Part shown: positions 48,173-61,632 of the stretch, in pieces | Numbering within the stretch: position 1 is the stretch's first letter | Layout of the letters: the number at the start of each line of letters is the position of its first letter | DNA from: Corydoras sp. C115 | Lineage: Eukaryota; Chordata; Actinopteri; Siluriformes; Callichthyidae | NCBI GenBank assembly: GCA_019802505.1 | Contig: JAFMOC010000021.1 | Location: forward strand, 4,196,501 to 4,260,500 | Length of the DNA: 64,000 nt | Direction: 5' to 3' | The notes under the pieces: model-generated | The model's input: the letters and a program-made list of their open reading frames with translations, nothing else | Database searches by the model: none | Told to the model about the DNA's origin: nothing | Program-made: the position numbers and the translations under genes

Positions 48173-51100
48173 GTTAGTAATGGTCCATTAGTTAAGTTTC
48201 ATAGATTTTCACAGAATTTCTGGCCTTAATTTTTTTACTTTTATATTCTGTTTATTTTTTGTTGAGGAAATAAAATCCAGTTTTTAACATTTTAATATCA
48301 ATTTGACTCATCCCCTGGACATTTCTGTCAGTTCTACTGTGCCTCAGACAGAAACTGCAAGCTCAGGGACTTTTATATTTGGGATTACGGATCAGCTTTT
48401 TCCTTTTGGCCTTTTGCCCACCTTACAATCCTATTGCCAGTTGGACTGACTCCTTAAACCCATTCCTCCCTTATACTTCATCTAGACCTATGGCTTTCCA
48501 TTAAACCTTTTTCCCCCAGTCTCCTCCCTTTCTGTTAATGAGAACCACCTCCAGTGCCGCATATGTGGCCTTGCTATAAAGCACCTGCATTTATTACATC
48601 AATTTGTCGCCTTGACACAGCCATTCGGCTTTGTGCAGGAGGGGCTGCATGGTATGTTTAGAAGGGCTTTAGAGCCTTGAAATGGTGCACCATGACAATC
48701 AATGTCATCCATCTTACCAGGTCTCTTCCATCTTCAAATTCACTGCATCCACATTGTTTTAGTGGCAGGGTCATATAAACGGGGTATTTGTGTGGTTGTT
48801 GTAAACCAGCAAAATATCACGACCATTTTTTCAGATATTTGCTTGAAAAACTTGTTTCTCTATGTGGTGGTAAAATGTATCTAAACCCACTGGGAACGTA
48901 GTAATGACATACAGGTCACGCTTTAATGTTAGGCCGTACATTATTACATAAAATCTAAGAAATTCATGTCCACACAGCAGCTTAACTTTTCAAGTCGTAA
49001 AATCAGTATTATCTAAATTATTCTCTTGATCATTTTTGGCTTGTGTTTGTTAATCTGAGGTGGTGTCTGTACGCTACTGAGGGTCATGTCAAAACTCTTT
49101 TCCCTCAAAGTGGAAATTATTTTTCATGCACAGTCACAGCATCAGCATAGGCAGATGCTTCTCATCAATCAGCTGGGACGGGAGGGCAACCAGCATGAAG
49201 GAGCAGAAGAAAAAGTGAGCGAGAGAAAGAGAGCAAGAGAGACAAAGAGAGAGAGACAAAGAGAGAGAAACAAAGAGCGAGAGAGAGAGAGAGGGAGAGA
49301 GAAATGACAGAGAGACAGGATGGAGTGGTTTCCCCAGCTGTTCCCTTCTAACAGTACTCAGGTAATAGCTAAGCAGCACAGACGGCTTTCAAATGAGCGG
49401 CGTGACGAGGACAAACAATCATACGCTACTGCCATGACAAACAAAAGATGGCTTTTCAGGAGAAAAAAATGCAAGTCTACTGCGTCTCTTGTTTCCTCTC
49501 TGTCCCCAAGGCAATAATAAGGTTGTGCGTCCTGGACCAACCTCATCTCACTCTGAGAGGCCTCTTTGATCCTATCTGGGTTTGAAATGATAAAACGTCA
49601 AGGGGAGCATGCCGCTTAGTGTGTGTGTGTGTGCGTGTGTGTGGTGATGTGTTCAGAGGGGTATATGGTGGGGGTTTTGCATTAGGAGGGGTAAATGTCC
49701 GGCGTGCACGTGCCTCTGAGCCTCTTAGCAACCATTTTTGTTCCTTCCCCCATTACTTAAATACACACACACACAGGCGTACACACATTTCCTCTGGTCA
49801 GTAACACAGCCTGGCCCAGGAACTCCTCTGTGACAACTGTATTCAGCACCAGGATTTGCTCCTGTCAGCACTGGCTATAACACTGCCCTGCTACAGGGTG
49901 ACATGATGAGAGATTTTCTCTCCCTACAGACACAGAATGATACCTGGATTACAAAGTGCTGGTTCTGCGACTGTTGCCTATACAGCAACATTTTAACACA
50001 ATATCACAAAAGATCTCTCAACAAAATCTATCGATTTAGTTATAGGAACAGAATGCTCCTGACCTGGAACAGAGAAATAAATTAGTAATAATATTGGTGT
50101 TATCTTACTAATCATCTCAGGAGAATATGATATTAAAATGTCCTTTAGATGTGGAGCAAAGTTTGTACAGTTTAGTTCAAAATGTGAACCAATGACAAAA
50201 AAGGGTTTGATAAATATGCTAAATATTACCCTTGAGTGTTATGTGGGTAAGGTTTAAGCAGGTGTCTAGATGCCGGAGGACAAATATCGGCTTTTGTATG
50301 AAGGCACGAGTGACCAGTGGCCAGGCCTTAAGCTCTCCATATGTTCACATGCTCATGTGATTATTGGCTCTATTGATCAGCCTACCATCTCTCCTTTCAA
50401 ACAGCTACCACCTGTTTACGTCCATCAATGAACAAAGGTAACATCTTCACCTCTGACAACAGTGGGGTGCTGTTATTACTGAGCCATACTAGGAATGACA
50501 TTTAAAACTATATTGTACAAGCCTGTTAATAAAAAATTCATGATAAATGCTAACTAGTAAGTATAAGTTTGAATGTGATTAGTTTTGAATTAACATTAAA
50601 TGTTCAATTTTTCACTAAAGGAACTGATTGTCATTGACCATGTCAGATAATTAAATTCAATTCTGACCTCAGTGAGTGCCGCAGATATTTAATATTGTGC
50701 AGACCACTGGAGCATGCTCGCACTGCCAATGCCCCATGATATGCGCCATGATTTCATTACCTGATTTTAGAGGGAGGAAATTTATGTGGAAATCTGGAGA
50801 TTACAACCTGAGCATGCCCCGATAAAGCCATCTCTATTCTGATGTTGTGTGAGCATGTATGTCTGTGCATGTATACGGCTGCGGTTATATGACAGATTGT
50901 TTCATAGGAGCTTGAGATGGATGAGGACAGACTGACAGATGACCTGCGACAGCAACAGGGGCTAAAACATAAACCTTTTTCTTTAAGCAGGAGAGCCATT
51001 TATCATAGCCTTCTTGCTCAGAATTGTTTATTCATAGATTTAGAAATGAGTTTGAGTTTTATAAAAGGATAATAAAAAGAGCTGATCAGGTCTCACGATA

Positions 51101-54100
51101 TGATTTTAATTAAAAAGGCAACAAGTGTTTGTGCACATGTATGAGGTTTAATCTAAATTTAAAATCAAATGACAACATTGCACACTGTTGAATGCTAAAA
51201 CCATTATAGTAATCACATCATGTTTTTGGGCATGGCAAGAATGCACCATTTCATATCTCAGCAGTGATAAAAGCAGGTCTGGAGAAAGTCTTTAAAATGC
51301 AAACCCGTTACAAAGCTAAACAAAACTTTGAACATGCCAAACTGCATATATTCTCATATACTTGGGAATCTTTTTCTTGATCCGTGACCAACTCAAACAG
51401 ACTTATTATGATGCTGGTTAAGTTATTATGCTGGACATTGCTTTCTTACCCTGTCAAATCACCAACTTAGAAATTAATTTAGCTTTGGAGTGAGAAATTG
51501 ATTTTGCGAGAGGGGAAAGGTTGCCAGTCGGGGGATTTATTAGTGATGCCCGTCAGAATGCAACCATCCCAACTGGAGGAGGGGTAATTGAAGTGGACTG
51601 TAGTGCTCACGGGTAGGATTACACCGACTGGTTTGTGGATGGAGAGACAGACAGAGAGAAGAGAGTGAGAGGAGACTTACCCCGGGGGTGGCACTCGAAG
51701 GTCGAGGGTCACAGCCTTAATCCTCCTCCCACAGGGCTTTGTGGGTAATTGGCAGTGCCTAATCAAGCTCCAGGGATATTGTGGTGGTTGTAGCAGATGG
51801 GAAGGACTGAGTCCAGTTTAAGACACATCACACCCTTATTGCGCCACATATTGTGGGGTGGTGGTAGTTGTTTGTAATTCAGTACGTCAACCACTTGAAA
51901 ATATACAATTGGTACACAAGTTAAAATACCAGCACCTACCTGGAAATAAAATACATTGAATTGTGTTTGAACTATATAAACACATACATTGTAAAGCATG
52001 CTTTGGGGCTTTTATAAGATGGAACAAAATTTGTCTTCTTTGTTCTTGTATTCACAATTTGTTCTTATTTTGTTGGCAGCCTTTGAATCCTGGAATTCAC
52101 CCATTAATATCTTTTTTTTTCTATTCTCTCATGTAAGAAATTTTTTACGTGGGAGAAAAAAGCCATCTTAGTAATACGAAGGTCATGTTTATGTAAGCTT
52201 CATTAAAACAAGCATAATTAAAGCAATACATATATCCCAGAATGTATTCCACTCCTACATACATCCTGCTAACCATAAGGTATGAGCAGCATACCTTAAA
52301 CACAAATTTAAAATGTATGCCACTTTTAATATGAAACAAATACGGAGCCTCAGCTGCCTATTGTGACAAGTAATCAGTGACTTCCTACAGTGTTTTTGGC
52401 CTTAATGCATGGCCTCTGATGGTCAAGCATCATGTGAAGATCTGTGCTGTCTTGCATAAGTAAACAATAGACCTACATGCTACTTAATTGTCATCAATTT
52501 ACCTTATTTAAGGCAAATTTCATCCTACAGTTGCTGCAGCATCCATGTTTACAAATGGAATGATTTTGTACTATTAAAGATCTGCATTTTACATTCCTTC
52601 AAAAACTCCCTAATTTTTGTACAAGTACTACGCTATTTGTACACAGCACCACAACTGCTGTTGTGTGACTTTAAGGGCATTAGATATGTTAATTAGAAAC
52701 ATTTGGCTATGCACCTAAGATTAATGAATCTGCATCATCAGCAGTTTACCAAGACAAGATCATTTGGGTGGTTATGAATGATTGGCGCATCTGGAGTTCT
52801 CATATTTATATATTTTTATAATAAATTTAAGAGAATATTCCTACAATAGACTGATTGTCTTGAATCTTATCACAGTTAATGCTAAACTTGATGATTTAGT
52901 AAATGTTGAGTGAGTGAGAGAGTGCTTACATGAATTAAATGAACTGGTTATAAATTCTGTTGCTATATAGTTTCATAAATAAACATTACTGTTTGTGTTA
53001 CTGACTGGATTAAAAGTTTTCGGGTGTGTTTGGTTTTAGATAGTAACTGATGTTCAAATGTGATAAAAGTGCTGATTTTCATGTTGCTAAATATCAATAA
53101 CAACAGCAATTTAACATACTGTGTTATACGTTTTGTAATTCAGCCAGTTGTTTAGGTGTTCTATACTACTACATACCACTCTTTAGCAAGTTTGTCTTTA
53201 AAACCTTTGCTTTTCATGTCAGCACAGTCAGTCCTGTTTGAGACATCTATAACTGGGGTTGACATAATATTTTTACTCTGATTCTCAAAGGAGCAATTGA
53301 AGGAGTTGCTTGGTGTTGCTTGGTTTTCCACAAATACTCTTTTTTTTCACTTTTACAGGTTCAGCCCTGCATTTTGTGTAAGTAATTTCTTAATGTAGCT
53401 TCTCCTTCGACATTCTGATGAATGGATGAATATGTTTAAACCAGTGAAAATAATAGTCTAATTACAAAATAAGCTCTCTGGAGCCCAACTATGTATGTTA
53501 CAATAGCCCAAAATATGCTAAACATAATGGGGCACAAACACGCTTAACATTGTAATTCATGGTGCGCATCATTTGGACCAAGCATGCGCACCTCACAACA
53601 CATACATACTCTATATTCATCCCTGTCTATAACAGACTGTGGAAATTTTACAATTAATTTTAGGTGTTTACATGCTTGGTTTTAATGCATTTTGGAGAAT
53701 AAGAACAGGGTATATTTGTAATGTAAAAACATTGGAAATACAGTCACATTTCCAATGCCAACAAAGTCATCAATTATCCATCAGGCCTTTGTACTCTGGA
53801 ATGTCTTATATATATTCATACTGGCAGCGATGCTGTGCTATTCTGACATTTAAAATAATGGAAGCAGCACAGCAAAGTCTAAGTCTTATCCATCAGAGAT
53901 GAAAAGAGGGGACGCCCCAAGGGTTAACACTAAAATCATCATCGAAAGTATCGCTTCTTCTTAAGAATGTGCTCATATACAAATGCTGGTAAGCCCACAA
54001 GCAAAGCCTGTTATCATTTATCTCCTTCTCACTCCACAGGAGTGACATTGTAGTGACATTAGTTTGTAATTCAGCCCAAATGACACCATCTCCTCCCTAT

Positions 54101-54556
54101 TAAGAGATACAGGCACAATACAGATCGCCATTTATTTTAACTATTACGGAAGTGTAAGAGCTAGACATAGAACCTTTACAACCTATTAATGTCTGCCAGT
54201 ATTTAACTGTTTATTCTCTGTGATGGATACTAAATTTACTAAAGATTTTATATGATCTTCTGAATTCATGATTTGCTTTACCTTTAGCACAACAAAACCT
54301 GGAACATTTTTATTCAGGAACATTTTATTAGCTGCGACTATAATTAAGTTTGTGGACAACTGCTACTGTTATATAAAAGCTGACCGTTGTTCTCTGCTGG
54401 GTTCAGTGCTACAGGCCAGATATAATTATGCACTGGACTGTTCTCATCACAACAATGACACAGTGTATGTGGAGCAAGTTTTCCTGGCACAGCTGTACAG
54501 CTGTGAATTTTTAACCATTCTAGTCAACCACAATCTAGTCATACATCACATCACAT

Positions 54557-54558
<2 letters not shown>
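48173..54558. other. robo3 intron 2, repeat-poor; candidate regulatory DNA
   Basis: Over 6 kb without a recognised SINE or transposon. It contains a GA-rich tract (49205-49310) and a few CA/GT runs (49619-49640). The blocks 48330-48690, 50590-50760 and 51470-51790 are the least AT-rich and most word-diverse. No exon-like signal with Robo similarity was found. Confidence 0.3.

Positions 54559-54647
<89 letters not shown>
54559..54647. repeat. TA microsatellite
   Basis: About 44 TA units followed by TACTGTATATA variants (54640-54668), adjoining the mariner fragment. Confidence 0.95.
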
Positions 54648-54666
54648 TGTATATATACTGTATATA

Positions 54667-54890
54667 TGAGGGTTGGAACTTAAATAGTGGCAACTATTTA
54701 TTCACAAACAATACAAAAGAGTTACAAGTTTGCACCTGTTACTGTCCTTCAAAGTAGTCACCAGCGTTGTGTAGGACCCGTTGCCAGCGATGTGGAAGGC
54801 GTAGTACACCGTTAGCAAAGCCTCTTTTGTTGATGGTACGAATGGAGCGGTCTACTACCTGTCGAATCTCTGGAACAGTTTGAAGCGAAT
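54667..54890 (-). mobile_element. Mariner-like transposon, 3' fragment
   Basis: The - strand frame ending with the stop at 54741-54739 reads PEIRQVVDRSIRTINKRGF and then LPHRWQRVLHNAGDYFEGQ. This is the C-terminal end of a mariner-type transposase (WQ...GDY motif). It is followed by about 70 bp and a terminal repeat, whose + strand form begins gagggttggaacttaaatag at 54668. The 5' nine-tenths are absent. The frame is open, which suggests a fairly young insertion. Confidence 0.82.
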
Positions 54891-55485
54891 GCCACTACTG
54901 GAACAATTAAGTACACCACCTGGACATAATATAAGCAACACATTACAAATCACTAATGTTATTATTTATTCAACCAACAAAAATCAAGTCAAAATAACTT
55001 GTAAAACCACCTAAAGGTGTAGTGGCTAACAGTAAAGTCCAAATCAATCACACTGCTTAGCTGTTGGTGTTCTGCTGATAAGCTGTATTTGGATTTCACC
55101 AAGCATTGCAGTGTGTACTATGACAAACTACTATGATTTATTCTATTTTGAAGACATTATCCACTTTTGAGTAATCTTTCTTACTGTAGAGAGATAGATT
55201 TTAAAGTATTTGCTTCTCTAATATCATTGCAGGCTTCTATCCACTTTGGCACTATGCGATCCCCCGAATGAATGCTCTAGACTTACAAATTGATTTGCTG
55301 TTTTACAGGTGGTCACGCTTGATGTTAGTAAACCTGCTGGCTTTTATGTACCCTCTTAATTTTAATTGTGATTGGGATTTTTTCATCTGCTTTTTCATAC
55401 TGGCCTATATTTTTTACATGATGGCATGGTTTAATTTGTTATTTGGTGTTTATATTTATCTAATTTTATACAGGATTTCATCATA
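54891..55485. other. robo3 intron 2, no feature
   Basis: Nothing recognised. Confidence 0.3.
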
Positions 55486-55489
55486 TATA

Positions 55490-55835
55490 TGTAACAGGTG
55501 CCTAGGGCACCTGTCACCTGTTCTCTGTTTCGTTCCGTTCGTTTGAGTTAATTAACATTCATTGGTCATTAGTTTTGTTAATTAATTCCTTATTGTCATT
55601 GGTTTGTTTTGTGCACGTGGTCGGGTGTCTTTTTGTATTTATTTCCATTGTTTCTCGTTCTCAGGGCTGGTCGTGTGTTATATGTCACTAGTCATTTGTA
55701 CCTCATGTTTTGTGGTGTTACTGCACCTTTAAATAAACCCGTTCTCTGCTACCTGCGTGCCCGGCTCCCTTCAGCGCGTGTAAACGCGGCGGCTCTGCGC
55801 TTCCTATGCGCAGCCGCTTTATTCCGAGGTAGACT
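55490..55835 (+). mobile_element. Possible solo LTR or LTR-like repeat
   Basis: The sequence begins tgtaacaggtgcctagggca with a short palindrome (caggtgcc and ggcacctg), then is T-rich. It has AATAAA at about 55731 and ends in a GC-rich block (about 55750-55830). This U3-R-U5-like layout, very unlike its surroundings, suggests an LTR. Target duplications and the exact end are not evident. Confidence 0.35.
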
Positions 55836-55849
55836 ACCGTGACTATATA

Positions 55850-55852
<3 letters not shown>

Positions 55853-55937
<85 letters not shown>

Positions 55938-55938
55938 G
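55853..55938. repeat. TA microsatellite with TATG units
   Basis: About 34 TA units followed by gtatgtatgtatgatg. Confidence 0.94.
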
Positions 55939-55939
55939 A

Positions 55940-55990
55940 TGAAATTCGGGCACTGAGCAGATAAACCCAGGACAGGGCACCAATCTATCG
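55940..55990 (-). mobile_element. Family A SINE fragment
   Basis: Only aaattcgggcactgagcaga, acccaggacagggcacc and aatctatcgc remain, ending exactly where the next fold-back begins. Confidence 0.7.
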
Positions 55991-56226
<236 letters not shown>

Positions 56227-56916
56227 GAACAATTATTTTATGATTTTAAGAGTAGCAGACCTAGTCGATTTTAATAGACATCAGCCAACAATGTCAGTTA
56301 ATTACCTTTGCTCCTTAATTAATTTCTTTTCTTTAATTAAACTTTAATTAGTGTTATTATTGCACATTATTGAATATTTTATAAAAAATAATTGAAGGTT
56401 CTTGGTCTCTTTCTAAATCTGAAGGTTATGAAACATAAATGGTTTTAATAAATCAGAAGGAAATTTAGATCAAGGGTTTTGTTCAGAGAAATTTAAGACA
56501 TCATATAATTGTAGCTCTTTAAGTGTGAAAAAAAAAGGAGGAATCTTTTTTGTTAGGCAACCAGATATTAGACATATTTTCCAGTAACCTGCTTGAACTC
56601 AATCTCACTGTTCTTTTTAAAGTCTCTTTAACTATTACAGTTCTCACTATCATCAACAGCTGTGCATTTAGATTGTAGTTTGTATCTTCTCTGACATGTG
56701 CAGTTATTTGGTCCATTTGAAAAAAAACATTTAAATGGGATGTTTTATTATTTATAAAATGATAAATTATGATGTAGAAAACATTAAAAATAAACTTAAC
56801 TGTATATTTAATCAAAATGTATAAAGCCAACTACAGTGTAGCACAATGAAGGCATTTTAATAGACTGGACAATTTAAGTTTATCCATCATATTATGTGAT
56901 ATATCTTTATACACAC
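56227..56916. other. robo3 intron 2, no feature
   Basis: AT-rich, nothing recognised. Confidence 0.3.
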
Positions 56917-57073
56917 CTTAAATCAATGTTTTTGGACTGTGGGAGGAAAATAGAGAACCCGGAGGAAACCTATGCAGACACGGAAAGAACATGGAAACTC
57001 CACCGAGGATGTGAACCTGGATCCCAAAGGCTGAGAGGCGAACGTGCTAACCACTACGCCACCGCGCCACCCA
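56917..57073 (-). mobile_element. Family A SINE, head half
   Basis: It runs from aatgtttttggactgtggga to ccactacgccaccgcgccac; the 3' half is absent. Confidence 0.78.
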
Positions 57074-57107
57074 CAATGTAGTAGTAATTAATCGATTGAT
57101 TAATTGA

Positions 57108-57138
57108 TATTCTTTATTAATCCCACAATGGGAAAATT
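57108..57138. repeat. Dispersed repeat fragment with ctttattaatcccac motif
   Basis: attctttattaatcccacaa and tgggaaaatt match the fragment at 3885-3930. Confidence 0.4.
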
Positions 57139-57388
57139 CTAATGATAATGTAAATAAGTATTTTTATAGCTTTCAAATATAATAATTCCTTCTTTTTCCT
57201 TGACCAACTATGAAAAACTAAGATGTTATATTAATATGCTACAGTAGATTTAGCTTCTTGATGCAGGCATGTTGTCCTAGATGTCTTTTTTTAACCTAAA
57301 TTAGCCATGGTTATATAATGTTGGCACACTAAACTGAGAAATTGGAGAAACGGGCAGTGTCTATTATATTCAGATATTTTTATGACAG

Positions 57389-57764
57389 GGCGGCACGGTG
57401 GCTTAGTGGTTAGCACGTTCGCCTCTCAGCACTAGAGATTCCCAGTTCGAATTCCCATCTGGGTGTAGTTTCCATGTTCTCCCTGTGTCCGCATGGGTTT
57501 CCTCTGGGTCCTCCGGTTTCCTCCCATAGTCCAAAAACATGGATCAAGTCAATTGAGTTCTCCAAAAAAATTGCCCCATGTAGAGTGTGTTTGTGTGCGT
57601 GTCTGTGTGTGTGAGTGTGTGCCCAGCGATAGATTTGCATCCTGTCCTGGGTGTATCTGCCCAGCGCCCAAAACGTTCTCCCCTGGATGGACATGGGGAA
57701 CCCCCCCCACGACCCTAATATAGGATAAAGCGGAAGATAATGAATGAATGAATGAATGAATGAA
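57389..57764 (+). mobile_element. Family A SINE, full length
   Basis: Plus-strand copy with head ggcggcacggtggcttag, box B-like cagttcgaattccc, complete body, 3' part cgcccaaaacgttctccc and a long GAAT tail. It is flanked by a 12-bp target duplication with one mismatch (tttttatgacag at 57377-57388, ttttcatgacag at 57765-57776). Confidence 0.92.
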
Positions 57765-57776
57765 TTTTCATGACAG

Positions 57777-58750
57777 AATTGAAATGTTGGTGTAATTTTA
57801 TGTGCCATTATGTCCAAAATGTATAACACTTTATTATGAACATAGGAGACTATGTTAACCTGTCAAAAATGGTACAATAAAGATCCTATAAACTTAAAAA
57901 AATAAGGAGCATAAACCATAGATACCAAACCTCATCGATAGTTTATACCTTCATTCAAATAAAATTCGAAACTCTACATGATACGTAGAGTAGACCAGAC
58001 TAGTGTATAAATGTCCTGCGCTGGTGTACTGGATATTGGATGGAGTGAGAGCAGCAATTTGGTTTTATATTGGACCCAGTCCTGGGCAATTTTCTAAACC
58101 CTTTCTCTTCATATAGCCTATCCAACTGCAATTCCTTCTAACTCAGGGATACAGGCTGCTGGGCAGGAAATGTGGAAATGTGCAGGCCGTAATAGTGATA
58201 GAAAAGGAGAGATTGCAGTGCTCAGATTAAAGGGATGGAAGTGGGGCTGCGGAAGATTCTGATAAATAGCAAGTAAATGGAAATGCTGATTGAGAGTTTG
58301 GGTGATGGCATCAGCACAGAATCACTACTTCTTACTGTTGCTGTTTTGTTGCACACATTTTCTGATTGTAGGTGTGTGAATGTGCCAGTGTGTGTGTTTG
58401 TGAGTGTGTGTGTGTGTTTACACATCAGTATGCCAGAACATGGTTGTTTGTACTTGGTAAAATAAAGTAAACATTTGCTATTTGTTAGGGTGCCATTTAT
58501 TTTCACCAGCATCTGCTTTGTTCAGTTATTCATGACTCTCATGCCATAGAGGGATTAGTTAGTTTATGTATGAGTCAACTATGCAACAGGAAGTAAATAT
58601 ACATCAGAGGGAGCAACAACGTGAACAGAATATCAACACAAATAAAATGAAATGTTTCATAATGATTTACAGAAATTTCATTTGCATTAGCTTCCTTTTC
58701 TGGGTAATTCATGTCAAAGTAAATCATATTTTTAATATAGCAGAGTTGGT

Positions 58751-58752
<2 letters not shown>
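57777..58752. other. robo3 intron 2, no feature
   Basis: A short GT run at about 58389-58417; otherwise nothing recognised. Confidence 0.3.

Positions 58753-58804
<52 letters not shown>
58753..58804. repeat. TA microsatellite
   Basis: About 25 TA units. Confidence 0.95.
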
Positions 58805-58811
<7 letters not shown>

Positions 58812-58907
58812 CATCTTTCCATTCATGATTTTATCTTATTTTATCTTTAATCTTATAACAGTTGTCTCTTTTATTTTGTATTTCTATTTTAAACTATTTT
58901 TAAGTTA

Positions 58908-59047
58908 AGCAATTTGAAGCATTTAATTTACCTTCATCCATGTTTTTGGACTGCATGAGGAAACCGGAGAACCCAGAGGCAACCCACGCAGACACGGGGA
59001 GAACATGGAAACTCCATCCAGATAACCACTAAGCCACCATGCCGCCC
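58908..59047 (-). mobile_element. Family A SINE, head half with internal deletion
   Basis: From tccatgtttttggactgcat through cccacgcagacacggggaga to taaccactaagccaccatgc. The box B segment is deleted and the 3' half is absent. Confidence 0.78.
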
Positions 59048-59791
59048 TTTCCTTGTAATCATAAATTCCATATATACGATTAAGTTGCTCTCTAAAATAC
59101 ATTTTGTTTTAACATTATTAAGGGTAATGATTTAAAAAAATATATATTTTAAAGTAGTGCCCCAACTAACAACATTATTAAAAAATGGGAAAAGCATTTT
59201 GTGCAAGCAAATAATGCCAATCATTACAATTTTAATATTATCAGACATATTTATTAAGTGTTACATACATATATTTAGCATATATTTAGTATAGTTTATA
59301 CCTTCCATCTAGACAATGGATGGATCCAATTGATCTACCGTGGTTTGTTACTGCTAAACTAATGTTTCTTGTTGAACTGTTGTATAAAAGTGAAAAAAGA
59401 TTACATAAGCTTGTAAATTGTGGCAAGAAACATCACAGATAAGATACAGCACTTATTTTCAGCTTATGCTTGCGACCATTTCACATGTTTGATGTTATAT
59501 GCCGTAAAATAACCCATATCAATTTCTATTGCTTTATTATATGTAATTATGGAAATAAGATTCTTTGATTGTTTGAATTTTTTTACGTTGTTTACAAAAT
59601 CCAAACAATTAATGTTTTCTGCAAATATCGATCCACGTTGTACAAAAGCATGAAACCATTTTTTCTGACAAAAAAATCTTAAGATTTTCAGGGTTGTGAT
59701 GAATCTTTAATGGATTTGACCCATTAGGAAAAAAACATTGTCCTCTGTTGCCCTCTTTAAATGAACTGTCTTGCACTTCTCTGTTTTGCAG
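59048..59791. other. robo3: End of robo3 intron 2
   Basis: AT-rich; ends in the pyrimidine tract and acceptor ctctgttttgcag at 59791. Confidence 0.6.
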
Positions 59792-59949
59792 TTTTGAGGG
59801 ATGATTTTCGGCAGACCCCCAGCGATGTGGTAGTAGCAGCAGGGGAGCCGGCTGTGATGGAGTGCATTCCCCCACGTGGTCATCCTGAGCCCACCATCTC
59901 CTGGAAAAGAAACAACGTAAAAGTGAATGACAAGGATGAGAGGATCACA
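59792..59949 (+). CDS. robo3: robo3 coding exon 3 (first half of Ig2)
   Basis: Completes Ile131 across the junction, then encodes residues 132-183: LRDDFRQTPSDVVVAAGEPA, then VMECIPPRGHPEPTISWKR and DKDERIT. LRDDFRQ and PPRGHPEPT(I)SW are Robo-family hallmarks at the Ig1-Ig2 boundary and in Ig2. Cys155 and Trp168 are the Ig core residues of the first half of Ig2. The donor aca|gtgagt leaves phase 0. Fifteen intron-free codons before the acceptor are open but unrelated, so the start is set by splicing. Ig2 supports Slit binding by Ig1 and contributes to receptor-receptor contacts. Confidence 0.95.
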
Positions 59950-61227
59950 GTGAGTTTGCTTTTCTCTCATCCTGCTTGTCCTCCTCTCTGTGTCTTTTTT
60001 CTCTCTCTCATATTTCTCTTCCTCCTCCACAATCTAGAAATGTTGCTCATCCTGTTAGCTGTGTCCAATGTGGTTATAATACTGCTTGTTTTCTAGCCCA
60101 CTCTCTGTTCTCTATTTTGGAGACCCACATATATGTCCTGAGCATTTTTGGTTATCTAAAAGGGCTTGAGCAGTGTATTCTCAATGCATTAGTGATAGTG
60201 CACCCTGGATTAGAAACAGCATGCAAAAGCCATTCTATTCCAGTATCAATATGATACACATGGCAAGCCTACCCTTTTAGTTGCAGCATTTGTACAGCAG
60301 CTACTGCAGGAATTTCTAATTTTGTAAAGAAAATGTAACCATTTCTTAGCAACTGCTGCTTACGTGTGGTCAGAAACTGCATCAATCCATTTTTTCATGT
60401 TCACTTCTTTGTTCTTATTACGCTAAAGTTTTTTAACCCCTAAAACAGAAGCCTTTTAAAAAGTTGTAGTTTGACTTTGTAGTTTTTATTAGACAAAGCC
60501 ATCTAGAAACCATGACAAAGGCAGCCATTCTTCAATATGCCTCCTTTATTTATTTTTCCAAGAGAAAATATATGACTTTGACCTTAACTATTAGTGCTAA
60601 ATGCAACAAGCAACATGTTTTTTTTTCATTGTTTATATAATGCATTTTATAATTGTGCGTTGTCACAAAGCATTTTTATAATTTTGTGAAACCTAAACTA
60701 CCTAAAAGCGAGCTAAGTTGACAGCTGCAAAAAAAATGTCCTGCCATGTTTTTCGGAAGAAACCTAAAGAGGATTAAGGATTAGTGAGAAACCCAGCCTC
60801 TTTGGGAAGCCGGGCCATGTTAACAGGTGGTAAAACATTAATAATGTATGGATTATTTACAGGTGTTCAATGCCACAGAGACCACATACATCATAAACTC
60901 ATCAGTTGCTAAAGTTGATTAAGTGCAGTAATTAATTTGTAATAAATGATTTCTCGCTATAGGGACTAAACTAACGGAGTAAATAAATCTATTTGTTATA
61001 AATCTATTCTAGTTTTAAATATATGTTTCAAAATCCAGAACTTTACAAACATTACAAAAATGCTGACCTTGTTATATTTGTGTATAAAATGCACGTGTAC
61101 TAGACCAAAAAGAGAATGCCAAATAAGAAACAAAAATTTTTAATGTTAAAATGTATTTATTTATAATACAATTGTTATAGATGTATTTGATTTATTAATT
61201 GTTTTTTCTGAAGTTGGGAACAATGAT
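59950..61227. other. robo3: robo3 intron 3 (first part)
   Basis: Intron 3 is 59950-61632. No gene or repeat is recognised in this part. Confidence 0.6.
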
Positions 61228-61400
61228 TACATTACATTATATTACATTCAGTCAATTAGCAGACACTTTTATAAAAAACAACTTGCAAGTTCCCAACTAG
61301 ATGATTAGTCAAAACACAAAGCGGACCTGGAATTTAAACCTACAGCCATCTGATTGAAAGTCAAACACTCTGACCACTGAGCTACCACACCCTTATTATA
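61228..61400 (-). mobile_element. Family B SINE
   Basis: In reverse complement it has a head with box A (ggtagctcagtggtcagagt), box B-like aggtttaaattccagg and the tail word atttagtc/gctaattgactgaatgt. It lies about 240 bp upstream of exon 4, in antisense orientation to robo3. Confidence 0.7.
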
Positions 61401-61632
61401 CCACACCCTTAATTTCTGTTTTTAAGATGACCCTAAGCATAATAGAATGGTTACTGAAAAGGAATTTAAAGTCATGTGCCCAAAATGCCCAAAAATTTAT
61501 TTTTAGAATATTTTTTTTTATGTGGTAATCAGTGGACCAAGTTACTTATGTCAATGTGGTCATTGGGTCAAAAGGTAAAACATGCACCATCTTTTTAACA
61601 TAATTTTAACATGATTGTTATATGATTTTTAG
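61401..61632. other. robo3: End of robo3 intron 3
   Basis: The acceptor is ttatatgatttttag at 61632. Confidence 0.6.
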
